Shown here: positions 1 to 5,994 of the stretch, piece by piece | Numbering within the stretch: the first letter of the stretch is position 1 | How the letters are laid out: the number at the start of each line of letters is the position of its first letter | Translations under genes and position numbers: made by a program | The notes under the pieces: model-generated | Database searches by the model: none | Told to the model about the DNA's origin: nothing | The model's input: only the letters and a program-made list of their open reading frames with translations | From: an uncultured Eubacteriales bacterium | Lineage (GTDB): Bacteria; Bacillota_A; Clostridia; Oscillospirales; Oscillospiraceae | Direction: 5' to 3' | NCBI GenBank assembly: GCA_949747935.1 | Contig: CATKHE010000113.1 | Span: 1-6,867 of the forward strand | DNA: 6,867 bases

Positions 1-6
1 ATTTGA

Positions 7-444
7 TCACAGGTCATCCTCCTCATCATTTTTGTTGTTCATCGCTTCCCGCAGCTGCTTCGTGCAGTCCATCAGCTGCCCTTGGGCCTGGCCCAGGATC
101 TCATTCAGCTCCTCCCGGGTCAGCGGCTCCTCAGCGTCCGCTATGCTCAGCACCAGGCAGGCGTTCATGCCGCAGATCACCGTGATGTCCGGGTATTTGC
201 CCACCAGAGAGAGCATGTCGTTGTTGACGCTGCCGTTGAGCACATCCGTCAGGATGTAGACGGTGTCCTCAGGCGGGAAACTGTCCAGCAGGCGGCTGGT
301 CCTCTGTACGATGCTCTCTGTCTCGTCCCGGGTGGTGGCCACGGCACAGACGTTGGGCAGGTCCCCCATGATCATCTGCGCGGTGTCCAGCATCCCTGCC
401 GAGAGACTGCCGTGGGACGCTAATATGATTCTGTTCATGCGCAT
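7..444 (-). CDS. PTS mannose/fructose-family EIIA protein
   Basis: This is a cytoplasmic phosphocarrier of the mannose-class phosphotransferase system. It takes phosphate from HPr and passes it to an EIIB partner during sugar uptake. Counting from the ATG at 444, the protein has about 145 residues, the size of a free-standing EIIA-Man domain. The N-terminus MNRIILASHG is a first beta strand ending in the presumed phosphorylated His11. TDVLNGSVNNDM (around residues 65-76) matches the family's D-x-x-x-G-S-x-x-N loop, and VICGMNACLVL follows as the next strand. The tail is acidic (NDEEDDL). The ATG at 444 is chosen because an AAAGGA ribosome site lies 7 nt before it. A GTG at 447 and an ATG at 438 are in frame but worse placed. 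The stop is 6 bases from the window edge, so EIIB, EIIC and EIID genes probably follow outside. The substrate cannot be read from EIIA alone. Confidence 0.9.
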   Translation of the reverse strand: MRMNRIILASHGSLSAGMLDTAQMIMGDLPNVCAVATTRDETESIVQRTSRLLDSFPPEDTVYILTDVLNGSVNNDMLSLVGKYPDITVICGMNACLVLSIADAEEPLTREELNEILGQAQGQLMDCTKQLREAMNNKNDEEDDL

Positions 445-447
445 CAC

Positions 448-468
448 CGTTTCCTTTCCGTTTCCTTT
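448..468 (-). promoter_or_regulatory. Tandemly duplicated ribosome binding site of the EIIA gene
   Basis: On the minus strand the ten bases AAAGGAAACG occur twice, at 468-459 and 457-448, separated by one base. The proximal AAAGGA sits 7 nt from the ATG at 444 and so decides that start. The distal copy is too far away for direct use. The duplication could be a replication slip or a standby ribosome site; the sequence does not say which. Confidence 0.6.
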
Positions 469-538
469 TATTTTCAGCGCAGCTCACGCTAAAATACCGG
501 CTTTTCTGTTCCAAACCGAGCGGTCGTTTCTGTGCCGT

Positions 539-581
539 CGTTATCGTCATAAACGTTATAATCGTTATATACATAATAACG
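539..581. promoter_or_regulatory. Cluster of four CGTTAT/ATAACG operator-like boxes (EIIA promoter)
   Basis: CGTTAT occurs on the plus strand at 539-544, 554-559 and 563-568, and its complement ATAACG at 576-581. The last two form an inverted pair, CGTTATATACATAATAACG (563-581), with 6-bp arms and a 7-bp centre. This pair overlaps the -10 and predicted start of the EIIA promoter; the other boxes lie just downstream of the start. This placement suits a dimeric repressor such as a GntR/UTRA protein. Which regulator binds is inference. Confidence 0.55.
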
Positions 582-600
582 CATTTTGAAAGTCTGTCAA
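573..600 (-). promoter_or_regulatory. Sigma-A-type promoter of the EIIA gene
   Basis: Read on the minus strand, a perfect -35 TTGACA (600-595) is followed by a 16-base spacer and a -10 TATTAT (578-573). The predicted start is near 566, giving a leader of about 120 nt before the ATG at 444. The ABC operon promoter has the same TTGACA-16-TATTAT layout. The -10 lies inside an inverted pair of CGTTAT boxes, which suggests repressor control. Confidence 0.7.
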
Positions 601-684
601 GGAGTTTTCTAATAAAAAACACGATTCTGTAGAGGTGCATAATTTTTAAGTCTCTGGTTTGTGAAAAACCTCTAATTTCTGTGC

Positions 685-729
685 ACAAAAAACCGCTGGG
701 CCGCCAATCAGGCGATCCAACGGTTTTTG
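685..729 (-). terminator. Rho-independent terminator of GntR/UTRA regulator 1
   Basis: The outer arms are AAAAACCG (688-695) and CGGTTTTT (721-728). TGG/CCA and an inner CGCC/GGCG stem (702-705 with 711-714) continue the hairpin, with the loop AATCA and small internal mismatches. On the minus strand the hairpin ends in a run of six T (692-687) and begins about 10 nt after the regulator's stop. It separates the regulator from the downstream EIIA transcript, so the two genes have separate transcripts. Confidence 0.75.
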
Positions 730-738
730 TATATTCAG

Positions 739-1476
739 TTATAGCTCAAACATATAGCGGCTGCCGATATAGTACTGTCGGCCAATGCAGTTGGGCCGGC
801 CCCTGCCGTCCAAAAAATACACGTTCAGGAACAGCATCGGTTCCCCTAGTGGGACGGACAGCTGCTGGGACTGCTCCAGAGAGGCCCTCGTGATCTCCAC
901 CGTCCGGTGGGCAATATCGGCAGGCCCGTGGCCGGACACCTTGGCAATCGTCTCAAACATAGACACGTCGCTCAGGTCCATGGTCAGCAGAGCCTTGTAC
1001 TCCTCATAGGGCAGAAACAGGTTTTCCAGAAAGATAGGCTGGCCGTCTGCCGTGCGCACCCGCTCCACATAGATCAGCAGGGCATCGGGCCCCAGGCCGA
1101 AGAACTCCTGCTCGTCGTGCCGGGAGGGCACAATACGACGGTCCACCACTCTGGCTCCCGGCTCCAGCCCCAGTTTACGGCAGGTCTGGGAGAAGCCCTC
1201 CACTTTGTCGCCGCCGGTAAATTTCCGGTTAATTCGCGGGGTATTTACAAAGGTCCCCCGCCCCTGCATCTTGGTCAGGTATCCCTCACTGCACAACTCC
1301 TCCACCGCCCTGCGGACGGTGATCCTGCTGACAGAATACTCCTCACTCAGCGCCGGCTCCGGGGGGATTTTCTCCTTGGGTTTGTATTTTCCACTTTGAA
1401 TCGCAGCTTTAATGTCCTCTTTTATTTGTTGATATAGCGGTACGCTTACCATCTCAGCCATAAAAATACCATCCAT
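739..1476 (-). CDS. GntR/HutC-family transcriptional regulator with UTRA domain (regulator 1)
   Basis: This is a one-component DNA-binding regulator of about 245 residues, a usual family length. The winged helix-turn-helix runs from about residue 12 to 78: VPLYQQIKEDI, the helix ALSEEYSVSRITVRRAVEEL with the recognition helix near 50-61, and the wing GYLTKMQGRGTFV. A UTRA effector domain follows (about 88-243), with the typical strand LLIYVERVRTADGQPIFLEN. UTRA domains usually bind small phosphorylated sugars or related metabolites, which release the repressor from DNA. Position 39 has Pro (KIPPEPALSE) where the family usually has Ser (LPSE). The start is uncertain: AGAGG abuts the ATG at 1476, while an ATG at 1461 has only a weak GGATGG 7 nt upstream. 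The gene is monocistronic, with its own promoter and terminator. CGTTAT-type boxes in its own promoter suggest autoregulation. Confidence 0.9.
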   Translation of the reverse strand: MDGIFMAEMVSVPLYQQIKEDIKAAIQSGKYKPKEKIPPEPALSEEYSVSRITVRRAVEELCSEGYLTKMQGRGTFVNTPRINRKFTGGDKVEGFSQTCRKLGLEPGARVVDRRIVPSRHDEQEFFGLGPDALLIYVERVRTADGQPIFLENLFLPYEEYKALLTMDLSDVSMFETIAKVSGHGPADIAHRTVEITRASLEQSQQLSVPLGEPMLFLNVYFLDGRGRPNCIGRQYYIGSRYMFEL

Positions 1477-1482
1477 TCCTCT

Positions 1483-1528
1483 GTATCGTTATATTCATCA
1501 CAAAATATTAGTATGTTAATTGTATCGT
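1483..1528. promoter_or_regulatory. Operator-like TGTATCGT repeats and CGTTATAT box (regulator 1 promoter)
   Basis: TGTATCGT occurs at 1483-1490 and again at 1521-1528. The first copy runs into CGTTATAT (1487-1494), the same core seen in the other three promoters. The second overlaps the -10 of the regulator's promoter. One box at the -10 and one about 20 nt inside the transcript is a plausible autoregulation arrangement. No binding evidence can be seen from sequence alone. Confidence 0.4.
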
Positions 1529-1547
1529 ATTAAAGCAGATATGTCAA
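1519..1547 (-). promoter_or_regulatory. Sigma-A-type promoter of regulator 1
   Basis: On the minus strand a perfect -35 TTGACA (1547-1542) is followed by a 17-base spacer and a -10 TACAAT (1524-1519), one mismatch from TATAAT. The predicted start is near 1512, about 36 nt upstream of the ATG at 1476. Confidence 0.7.
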
Positions 1548-1956
1548 GTTATTTGGTACTTTTGCAGGGTATTTACCATTAACATGCGCCTTAGTAGACT
1601 TTCTGCAAAATATTCCAGACCGTAGAGAAACTCCACAAACGTCCAGTGACTCTTGAAGTCAAACTCCAAAATCTCCACCCACTTGACTGAATCAGACAAG
1701 ATGAGTATCAATACAGTGCGTTAGGGGACTGCGAAATACAAGTCTCACACCCACATAGAATTTGCCATGCTGTAAACAATTTAGGGACTGCAGGCACTAT
1801 GTAGTTCGATTGTCTTACACCTCTGTTTTGCTCCACAAGAAATGCCATAACCGACGCAGATATCTTGGCAGGCCCACTTGCTGGACAGATCATGTTTATC
1901 TCACCAGCAGCGACCAGCTTGTAGTTATCCCGGAGCTTATATATTTCTTTGGACAA
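1544..1956 (-). other. Gene-free stretch with possible decayed coding sequence
   Basis: About 590 bases (1477-2065) separate the two divergent genes. Beyond the two promoters I see no clear gene. On the minus strand an 82-codon frame runs from 1956 to 1708, ending in QSPNALY. A second frame is open from about 1707 to a stop at 1544-1546 and includes VKWVEILEFDFKSHWTFVEF. The second reads rather like protein but has no good start. Neither frame has a proper ribosome site or a family I recognise. Together they may be the remains of a broken gene or mobile element, or chance open frames. Confidence is low. Confidence 0.2.
1721..1791. repeat. Short direct repeat TTAGGG(G)ACTGC
   Basis: TTAGGGGACTGC at 1721-1732 recurs as TTAGGGACTGC at 1781-1791, one G shorter and 60 bases on. 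The copies lie in the gene-free stretch and do not line up with a promoter. They could be traces of an old insertion, or chance. Confidence 0.3.
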
Positions 1957-1966
1957 AAATTTTGTC
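1952..1966. promoter_or_regulatory. 15-bp palindrome upstream of the ABC operon promoter
   Basis: GACAAAAATTTTGTC is a perfect inverted repeat of 7-bp arms around one central A. It lies 18 bases upstream of the -35 of the ABC operon promoter, near -60 from the predicted start. That fits an activator site or a curved AT-rich upstream element. It does not resemble the CGTTAT boxes, so if functional it would be a separate input. Confidence 0.35.
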
Positions 1967-1984
1967 TTAATTTTGAAAATTCTA

Positions 1985-2012
1985 TTGACACCAAAAATTT
2001 TTGTGATATTAT
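1985..2012 (+). promoter_or_regulatory. Sigma-A-type promoter of the ABC transporter operon
   Basis: A perfect -35 TTGACA (1985-1990) is followed by a 16-base spacer and a -10 TATTAT (2007-2012), preceded by TGA to give an extended -10 (TGnTATTAT). The predicted start is near 2019, about 47 nt before the ATG at 2066. Hexamers and spacing match the EIIA promoter. Confidence 0.7.
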
Positions 2013-2024
2013 AACAGCATATAG

Positions 2025-2042
2025 CGATATATAACGTTATAT
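2025..2042. promoter_or_regulatory. Palindromic operator-like site of the ABC operon
   Basis: ATATAACGTTATAT (2029-2042) is a perfect 14-bp palindrome, joining an ATAACG and a CGTTAT box at their CG. A further CGATAT (2025-2030) partly overlaps it. It begins about 10 bases after the predicted transcription start and just before the AAGGAGG ribosome site (2052-2058), a position suited to blocking transcription. It is the most symmetric member of the box family found in all four promoters. Confidence 0.6.
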
Positions 2043-2065
2043 TATAATCTTAAGGAGGACAAAAA

Positions 2066-3127
2066 ATGAAAAACCGATGCAGAGTATTGGCAGTTCTCAT
2101 GGCGGGCTTGCTTTTGTTGGCAAGCTGTTCTAACGATTCCTCTCCGGCGACCTCCGGCAGCCATTCGGGCAGCGCAGGAAGTCCAGAGGAAAAGAAGCTG
2201 GTTGTCTATACCTCCGAGTCGGAAACCCGCCTCAACCAGATTGTCCCCTACTTTGAGGAGGAGACAGGAATTAAAGTGGAGCTGATTACCGGTGGCCTGG
2301 GCGAGCTGACCAAGCGGTTGGGCACCGAGGCGGGTGATCCCAACGCCGATATCATGCTGGGCTCCGGCATTATGAACGCCCTGAACAACGCTGAGCTGTT
2401 TGAGGAGTATGTCTCCCCCAACAATGAGTTTGTCAATGAGAAATACAAGAGTATCGGTGTCGCCAATTCCTACATTGTGGGATGCAGCATCCTGCTGGTA
2501 AACACCGATCTGGTGGGCGATATCCAGATCAACGGCTATAAGGATCTGTTGAATCCCGAGCTGAAGGGCAGGATCGCCACGGCGGACGCCGCCTCCTCCA
2601 GCTCCGCCATGGAGCATGTGGAGGATATCCTGGAGGCCTTTGCCCCCGAGGGCCAGCACGAGAGTGAAGAGGGCTGGGCCTATATTCAGGACCTCCTTAA
2701 CAACATCGACGGCTGTGTCCTCTCCTCCAGCAGCGCCGTGCATAAGGGCGTCGCCGAGGGTGAGTACGCTGTTGGCCTCACCTATGAGTCCCCCGCCGCC
2801 ACCTATATCCACGACGGGGCGACCAACCTGAAGATCGTGTACATGGAAGAGGGCGTCCAGAGCGGCTCCGCCTGCGTTATGCTGGTGAAAAACGCCAAGC
2901 ATCCCGAAAACGCCAAGCAGTTTATCGACTTCTGCCTGAGCAAGGAGACCCAGCAGCGCTTGGTTTCTGAGGCGGCTTCCCGGCCCGTCCGCGACGATGT
3001 TGAACTGGGCACCGGCATGATCCCCACCAGCGAAATCAACCTTCTTGAGCTGGATGAGCAGTACATTACTGACCATATGGATGAGTGGAAGGAAAAATGG
3101 ACCGACTGTGTTGCCAACGTTCAGTGA
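2066..3127 (+). CDS. ABC transporter solute-binding lipoprotein (AfuA/FbpA-like, COG1840 type)
   Basis: This is the extracytoplasmic receptor of the importer encoded by the next two genes, 353 residues long. A short basic N-terminus and hydrophobic stretch end in the lipobox LAS-C, so Cys21 is the likely lipidated residue that anchors it to the membrane. A Ser/Gly/Pro-rich linker (about 22-42) leads to the binding fold. This begins LVVYTSESE and includes ETGIKVELITGGLGEL, NADIMLGSG, LLNPELKGRIATADAASSSS and AEGEYAVGLTYE, all typical of the AfuA/FbpA class. Known members bind ferric iron, hexose phosphates or aminoethylphosphonate. I see no adjacent Tyr-Tyr pair, which classical ferric binders use, but there are Ser-rich loops (177-180, 220-223) and acidic residues at E241 and E261-E262. 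A phosphorylated organic solute is my preferred guess, unproven. The start is fixed by AAGGAGG 7 nt upstream. Confidence 0.88.
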   Translation: MKNRCRVLAVLMAGLLLLASCSNDSSPATSGSHSGSAGSPEEKKLVVYTSESETRLNQIVPYFEEETGIKVELITGGLGELTKRLGTEAGDPNADIMLGSGIMNALNNAELFEEYVSPNNEFVNEKYKSIGVANSYIVGCSILLVNTDLVGDIQINGYKDLLNPELKGRIATADAASSSSAMEHVEDILEAFAPEGQHESEEGWAYIQDLLNNIDGCVLSSSSAVHKGVAEGEYAVGLTYESPAATYIHDGATNLKIVYMEEGVQSGSACVMLVKNAKHPENAKQFIDFCLSKETQQRLVSEAASRPVRDDVELGTGMIPTSEINLLELDEQYITDHMDEWKEKWTDCVANVQ

Positions 3128-3154
3128 TTTTTTGAGGCTGTGAGGTAGATTGGT

Positions 3155-4261
3155 ATGAGCAACCCGATTACATTTCACAACACAGTAAAAAAATACGGAG
3201 ATAACACTGTAATCTCCGACCTCTCTCTTAAAGTAAACAGCGGAGAGTTTTTCACCCTGCTGGGTCCCTCCGGATGCGGAAAGACCACCCTCCTCCGGAT
3301 GGTGGCGGGCTTTAATTCTATTGAGGGCGGAGAAATCCGCTTTGGAGATCGGGTCATCAACGCTATCCCGCCTGAGAAGCGGAATATTGGCATGGTATTT
3401 CAGAACTACGCTATCTTCCCCCATATGACGGTGGAGAGCAATGTGGCCTTCGGCCTGAAGAACCGAAAGGTCCCCAAGGAGGAGATCTCCCGCCGGGTGG
3501 ACGAGATCCTGAAGAAGGTGCACATCGACAATCTGCGGGACCGCCTGCCCCAAAACATGTCGGGCGGCCAGCAGCAGCGGGTGGCGCTGGCTCGGGCCAT
3601 CGTGATTGAGCCCGACGTCCTGCTGATGGACGAGCCGCTGTCCAACTTGGATGCCAAGCTCCGTGTAGAGATGCGGGATGCCATCCGGGAGATTCAGCAT
3701 GCGGTAGGGATTACTACCATTTATGTGACCCACGACCAGGAGGAGGCTCTGGCCATCAGCGACCGGATTGGCGTGATGTATAAGGGTGTGCTCCAGCATG
3801 TCGGAACGCCCAGAAATATTTATCTCCGCCCGGCTAACCAGTTTGTTGCGGGCTTCATCGGGAAGAGCAACTTCCTCCCGGTGACAGGAACGGAAGATGG
3901 TGGGAAGAATCTTCTGCACTTTGACGGCTACACTGCGGAAATACAGAATTTGGAGGATAATATTCCTTTTGGCGGCAAACTTGTTGCAGCGGTAAGGCCA
4001 GAGGAGTTTGAGATCCACTCCTCAGCTCCTGGCATCAAAGGTGTCGTCCGCGACTGTGTGTTCCTGGGCTTGAATATGCACTATTTTGTTGAGTTGTCCG
4101 ATGGAATGCTCATTGAGACCATCGCGCCCGCCGATATTGAAAATGAAATCAAGAGGGGTTCCACCGTTTATCTGACCGTGAAGACGAACCGGATTAACGT
4201 TTATACCGAAAACGGGGAGCGCAACATGGTGCGTGGAGTAAAGAACGATGCGGAAGTATAA
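3155..4261 (+). CDS. ABC transporter ATP-binding protein (FbpC/PotA-like)
   Basis: This is the cytoplasmic ATPase that powers the importer, 368 residues long. All motifs are intact: Walker A GPSGCGKT (37-44), Q-loop Gln83, signature MSGGQ (135-139, Met in place of the usual Leu), Walker B VLLMDE (155-160) with catalytic Glu160, D-loop SNLD (163-166) and switch His193. After LRPANQFVAGFIGKSNF (225-240) comes a C-terminal TOBE-like domain (about 270-352) containing VAAVRPEEFEIH. The length and layout match the ATPases of ferric, polyamine and hexose-phosphate importers. The gene lies 27 bases after the binding-protein stop, with GAGG 9 nt before its ATG. Its last 14 bases overlap the permease start, indicating translational coupling. 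The substrate cannot be judged from the ATPase. Confidence 0.93.
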   Translation: MSNPITFHNTVKKYGDNTVISDLSLKVNSGEFFTLLGPSGCGKTTLLRMVAGFNSIEGGEIRFGDRVINAIPPEKRNIGMVFQNYAIFPHMTVESNVAFGLKNRKVPKEEISRRVDEILKKVHIDNLRDRLPQNMSGGQQQRVALARAIVIEPDVLLMDEPLSNLDAKLRVEMRDAIREIQHAVGITTIYVTHDQEEALAISDRIGVMYKGVLQHVGTPRNIYLRPANQFVAGFIGKSNFLPVTGTEDGGKNLLHFDGYTAEIQNLEDNIPFGGKLVAAVRPEEFEIHSSAPGIKGVVRDCVFLGLNMHYFVELSDGMLIETIAPADIENEIKRGSTVYLTVKTNRINVYTENGERNMVRGVKNDAEV

Positions 4262-5900
4262 GATACAAAAGGATATATGGGGCACCGCCACTCTTATCTG
4301 TCTGGTGCTGTTTGCCGTCTTCCTCCTCTATCCCATTCTCCAGATTTTCCGGCAGAGCGTCATCGGCGGCGACGGAGAGTTTACGTTCGCCTATTTTATC
4401 AAGTTTTTCAGTAAGCGCTACTACCTCAACGCATTGCTGAACAGTCTGAAGGTATCTCTGTGCGCCACGGTGCTTGCCGTCATCCTGGGGACCCTTCTGG
4501 CCTACCTGATGCACTCCATCAAAATTGTTGGAAGAGGGCTTGTGGAGATCCTGATCATCATCACCATGTTGTCCCCTCCCTTCATTGGCGCATATAGCTG
4601 GATTCTTCTGCTGGGAAGGAGCGGCGCCATTACCACCTTTGTGAAGGACGTCTTTGGCATTCAGATGCCGGCAATCTACGGCTTTCCGGGGATGCTGATG
4701 GTCTTCACCACCCAAATGTACTCCCTTGTGTACCTCTACGTCTCAGGCGCACTGAAAAATTTGGACCGCTCTATGCTAGAGGCTTCTGAATGCTTTGGGT
4801 GCATCGGGATCCGCAGGGTGCTCAAGGTGGTTGTCCCCCTCATCGGTCCTACCATGCTGTCGGCTGGGCTGCTGGTGTTTATGAGAAGTATGGCTGATTT
4901 TGGTACGCCTCAGTTGATCGGTGAGGGATACCGAACGATGCCCTACCTCATCTACAATGAATTTATCAGCGAAGTAGGGGGAAACAGCGGCTTTGCCGCT
5001 GCTCTCAGCGTGCTGATGGTGTTGCTGACCACGGTTCTTTTCCTTGGTCAAAAAATGGCCGCAAGGAAATTCTCCTACAGCATGAGCGCCGTCAACCCTA
5101 TTGAGCCACAGACTCTCCGCGGCTGGAAAGCCGCCGCCGTCCATCTGATGGTCTATGTTCCTGTGTTTATTGGCCTGCTCCCCCAGATTACAGTAACATA
5201 TACCGCCTTCCAGAACACAAACGGTGTCCGCTTTGTAGAGGGCTACTCCCTTAACAGCTTCTCCAAGGCACTGAGCAAGCTCAGCTCCAGCGTAGGCAAT
5301 ACTCTGCTCTACAGCCTGATTGCCGTTTTGATCATTGTTGTATTGGGCACGCTGATTGCCTACCTCACGGTGAGACGGCACACCACGGCGGTCTCCATTC
5401 TGGACTCGCTGACCATGATGCCCTATATTATCCCGGGCTCCGTGATGGGCATCGCCCTTCTGTTGGGCTTTTCCTCAAAGCCCATCAAGCTGATGGGGAC
5501 AGCCGCCATCATCATTTTAGCTTATATCCTACGCAGAATGCCCTACACCATCCGCTCCGCTTCCGCGATACTGATGAACATCCATCCCAGCGTGGAGGAG
5601 GCCTCCATGAGCCTGGGAGCGTCCAAGCTGAAAACCTTTGTCAAGATTACAGCTCCCATGATGCGTAACGGCGTTATTTCCGGCGCAATTCTCAGCTGGA
5701 TGACCATTATTAGCGAGCTCTCCGCTTCTGTGCTCCTCTATGTCACAAAAACACAGACATTAACCATCGCCATCTATACAGAGGTCGTTCGAGGAAATTA
5801 CGGAACCGCTGCCGCACTCTCCGTCATGTTGACCACTGTGACCGTCCTGGTTCTGATGATATTCTTCAAGGTCTCTGGCAAACGGGAAATGAGCCTGTAA
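4248..5900 (+). CDS. ABC transporter permease, fused double-domain (FbpB/AfuB-like)
   Basis: This is the membrane channel of the importer, 550 residues, with two homologous permease domains in one chain. Each half carries about six membrane segments (roughly residues 12-34, 68-89, 99-121, 143-165, 200-220 and 247-266, then 296-316 through 520-541). Each half also has an EAA loop that contacts the ATPase: LEASECFGCIGIRRVLKVVVPLIGP (177-201) and EEASMSLGASKLKTFVKITAP (450-470). A single fused permease is typical of FbpB and AfuB and differs from the two-gene PotBC arrangement. TGGAG 9 nt before the ATG at 4248 supports the start, and the 14-base overlap with the ATPase gene suggests coupled translation. 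The ATPase presumably forms a homodimer on this chain. No truncation or frameshift is seen. Confidence 0.92.
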   Translation: MRKYKIQKDIWGTATLICLVLFAVFLLYPILQIFRQSVIGGDGEFTFAYFIKFFSKRYYLNALLNSLKVSLCATVLAVILGTLLAYLMHSIKIVGRGLVEILIIITMLSPPFIGAYSWILLLGRSGAITTFVKDVFGIQMPAIYGFPGMLMVFTTQMYSLVYLYVSGALKNLDRSMLEASECFGCIGIRRVLKVVVPLIGPTMLSAGLLVFMRSMADFGTPQLIGEGYRTMPYLIYNEFISEVGGNSGFAAALSVLMVLLTTVLFLGQKMAARKFSYSMSAVNPIEPQTLRGWKAAAVHLMVYVPVFIGLLPQITVTYTAFQNTNGVRFVEGYSLNSFSKALSKLSSSVGNTLLYSLIAVLIIVVLGTLIAYLTVRRHTTAVSILDSLTMMPYIIPGSVMGIALLLGFSSKPIKLMGTAAIIILAYILRRMPYTIRSASAILMNIHPSVEEASMSLGASKLKTFVKITAPMMRNGVISGAILSWMTIISELSASVLLYVTKTQTLTIAIYTEVVRGNYGTAAALSVMLTTVTVLVLMIFFKVSGKREMSL

Positions 5901-5910
5901 CCTGTAAACA

Positions 5911-5948
5911 AAGAAAGAAGGATCGCGTTGCCGCGATCCTTCTTTCTT
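5911..5948. terminator. Terminator between the convergent ABC operon and regulator 2
   Basis: A perfect 17-bp stem, AAGAAAGAAGGATCGCG (5911-5927) with its complement (5932-5948), closes on the 4-base loop TTGC. It begins 10 bases after the permease stop and lies 46 bases past the stop of the convergent regulator. The T-rich arm CTTCTTTCTT forms the 3' end on the plus strand but is not a pure T-run, so strength is uncertain. The symmetry allows it to serve both directions. Confidence 0.75.
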
Positions 5949-5994
5949 GCGCTCCAATTCTCTGCCGCTTCCCCCTCGGGAACGGAAATCCCAA

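Noticed and set aside
445..566. Possible riboswitch or antiterminator in the ~120-nt EIIA leader
   Set aside because: I found only weak short hairpins and no terminator ahead of the gene, so no RNA regulatory element can be supported.
631..674. AGAGGT/ACCTCT inverted pair between EIIA promoter and terminator
   Set aside because: Six-base arms with a 32-base loop are easily found by chance. The pair matches no terminator or riboswitch pattern I know.
269..688. 139-codon minus-strand frame overlapping the EIIA gene and its promoter
   Set aside because: It runs through the promoter and leader and then out of frame over a well-supported EIIA gene.
907..1437. 176-codon plus-strand frame opposite regulator 1
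   Set aside because: The minus strand encodes a complete GntR/UTRA protein with promoter and terminator. The plus-strand product has no recognisable domain.
1762..2034. 90-codon plus-strand frame upstream of the ABC operon
   Set aside because: It covers the ABC promoter and operator, is rich in Cys, His and Tyr as in AT-rich non-coding sequence, and has no ribosome site.
2042..4018. 658-codon open frame on the minus strand across the binding-protein and ATPase genes
   Set aside because: It runs in exact codon register opposite two well-supported genes that share one frame. In that register a stop arises only where the sense strand has TTA, CTA or TCA, which these genes hardly use. No ribosome site or protein family is evident.
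4776..5381. 201-codon minus-strand frame opposite the permease gene
   Set aside because: It has the same codon register effect as the frame opposite the other transporter genes. The sense strand encodes a clear permease with both EAA loops.
2066..5900. Ferric iron importer as the default label for the ABC operon
   Set aside because: The binding protein lacks an adjacent tyrosine pair, and the promoter has no Fur-box-like site that I can see. The local regulators are UTRA type.
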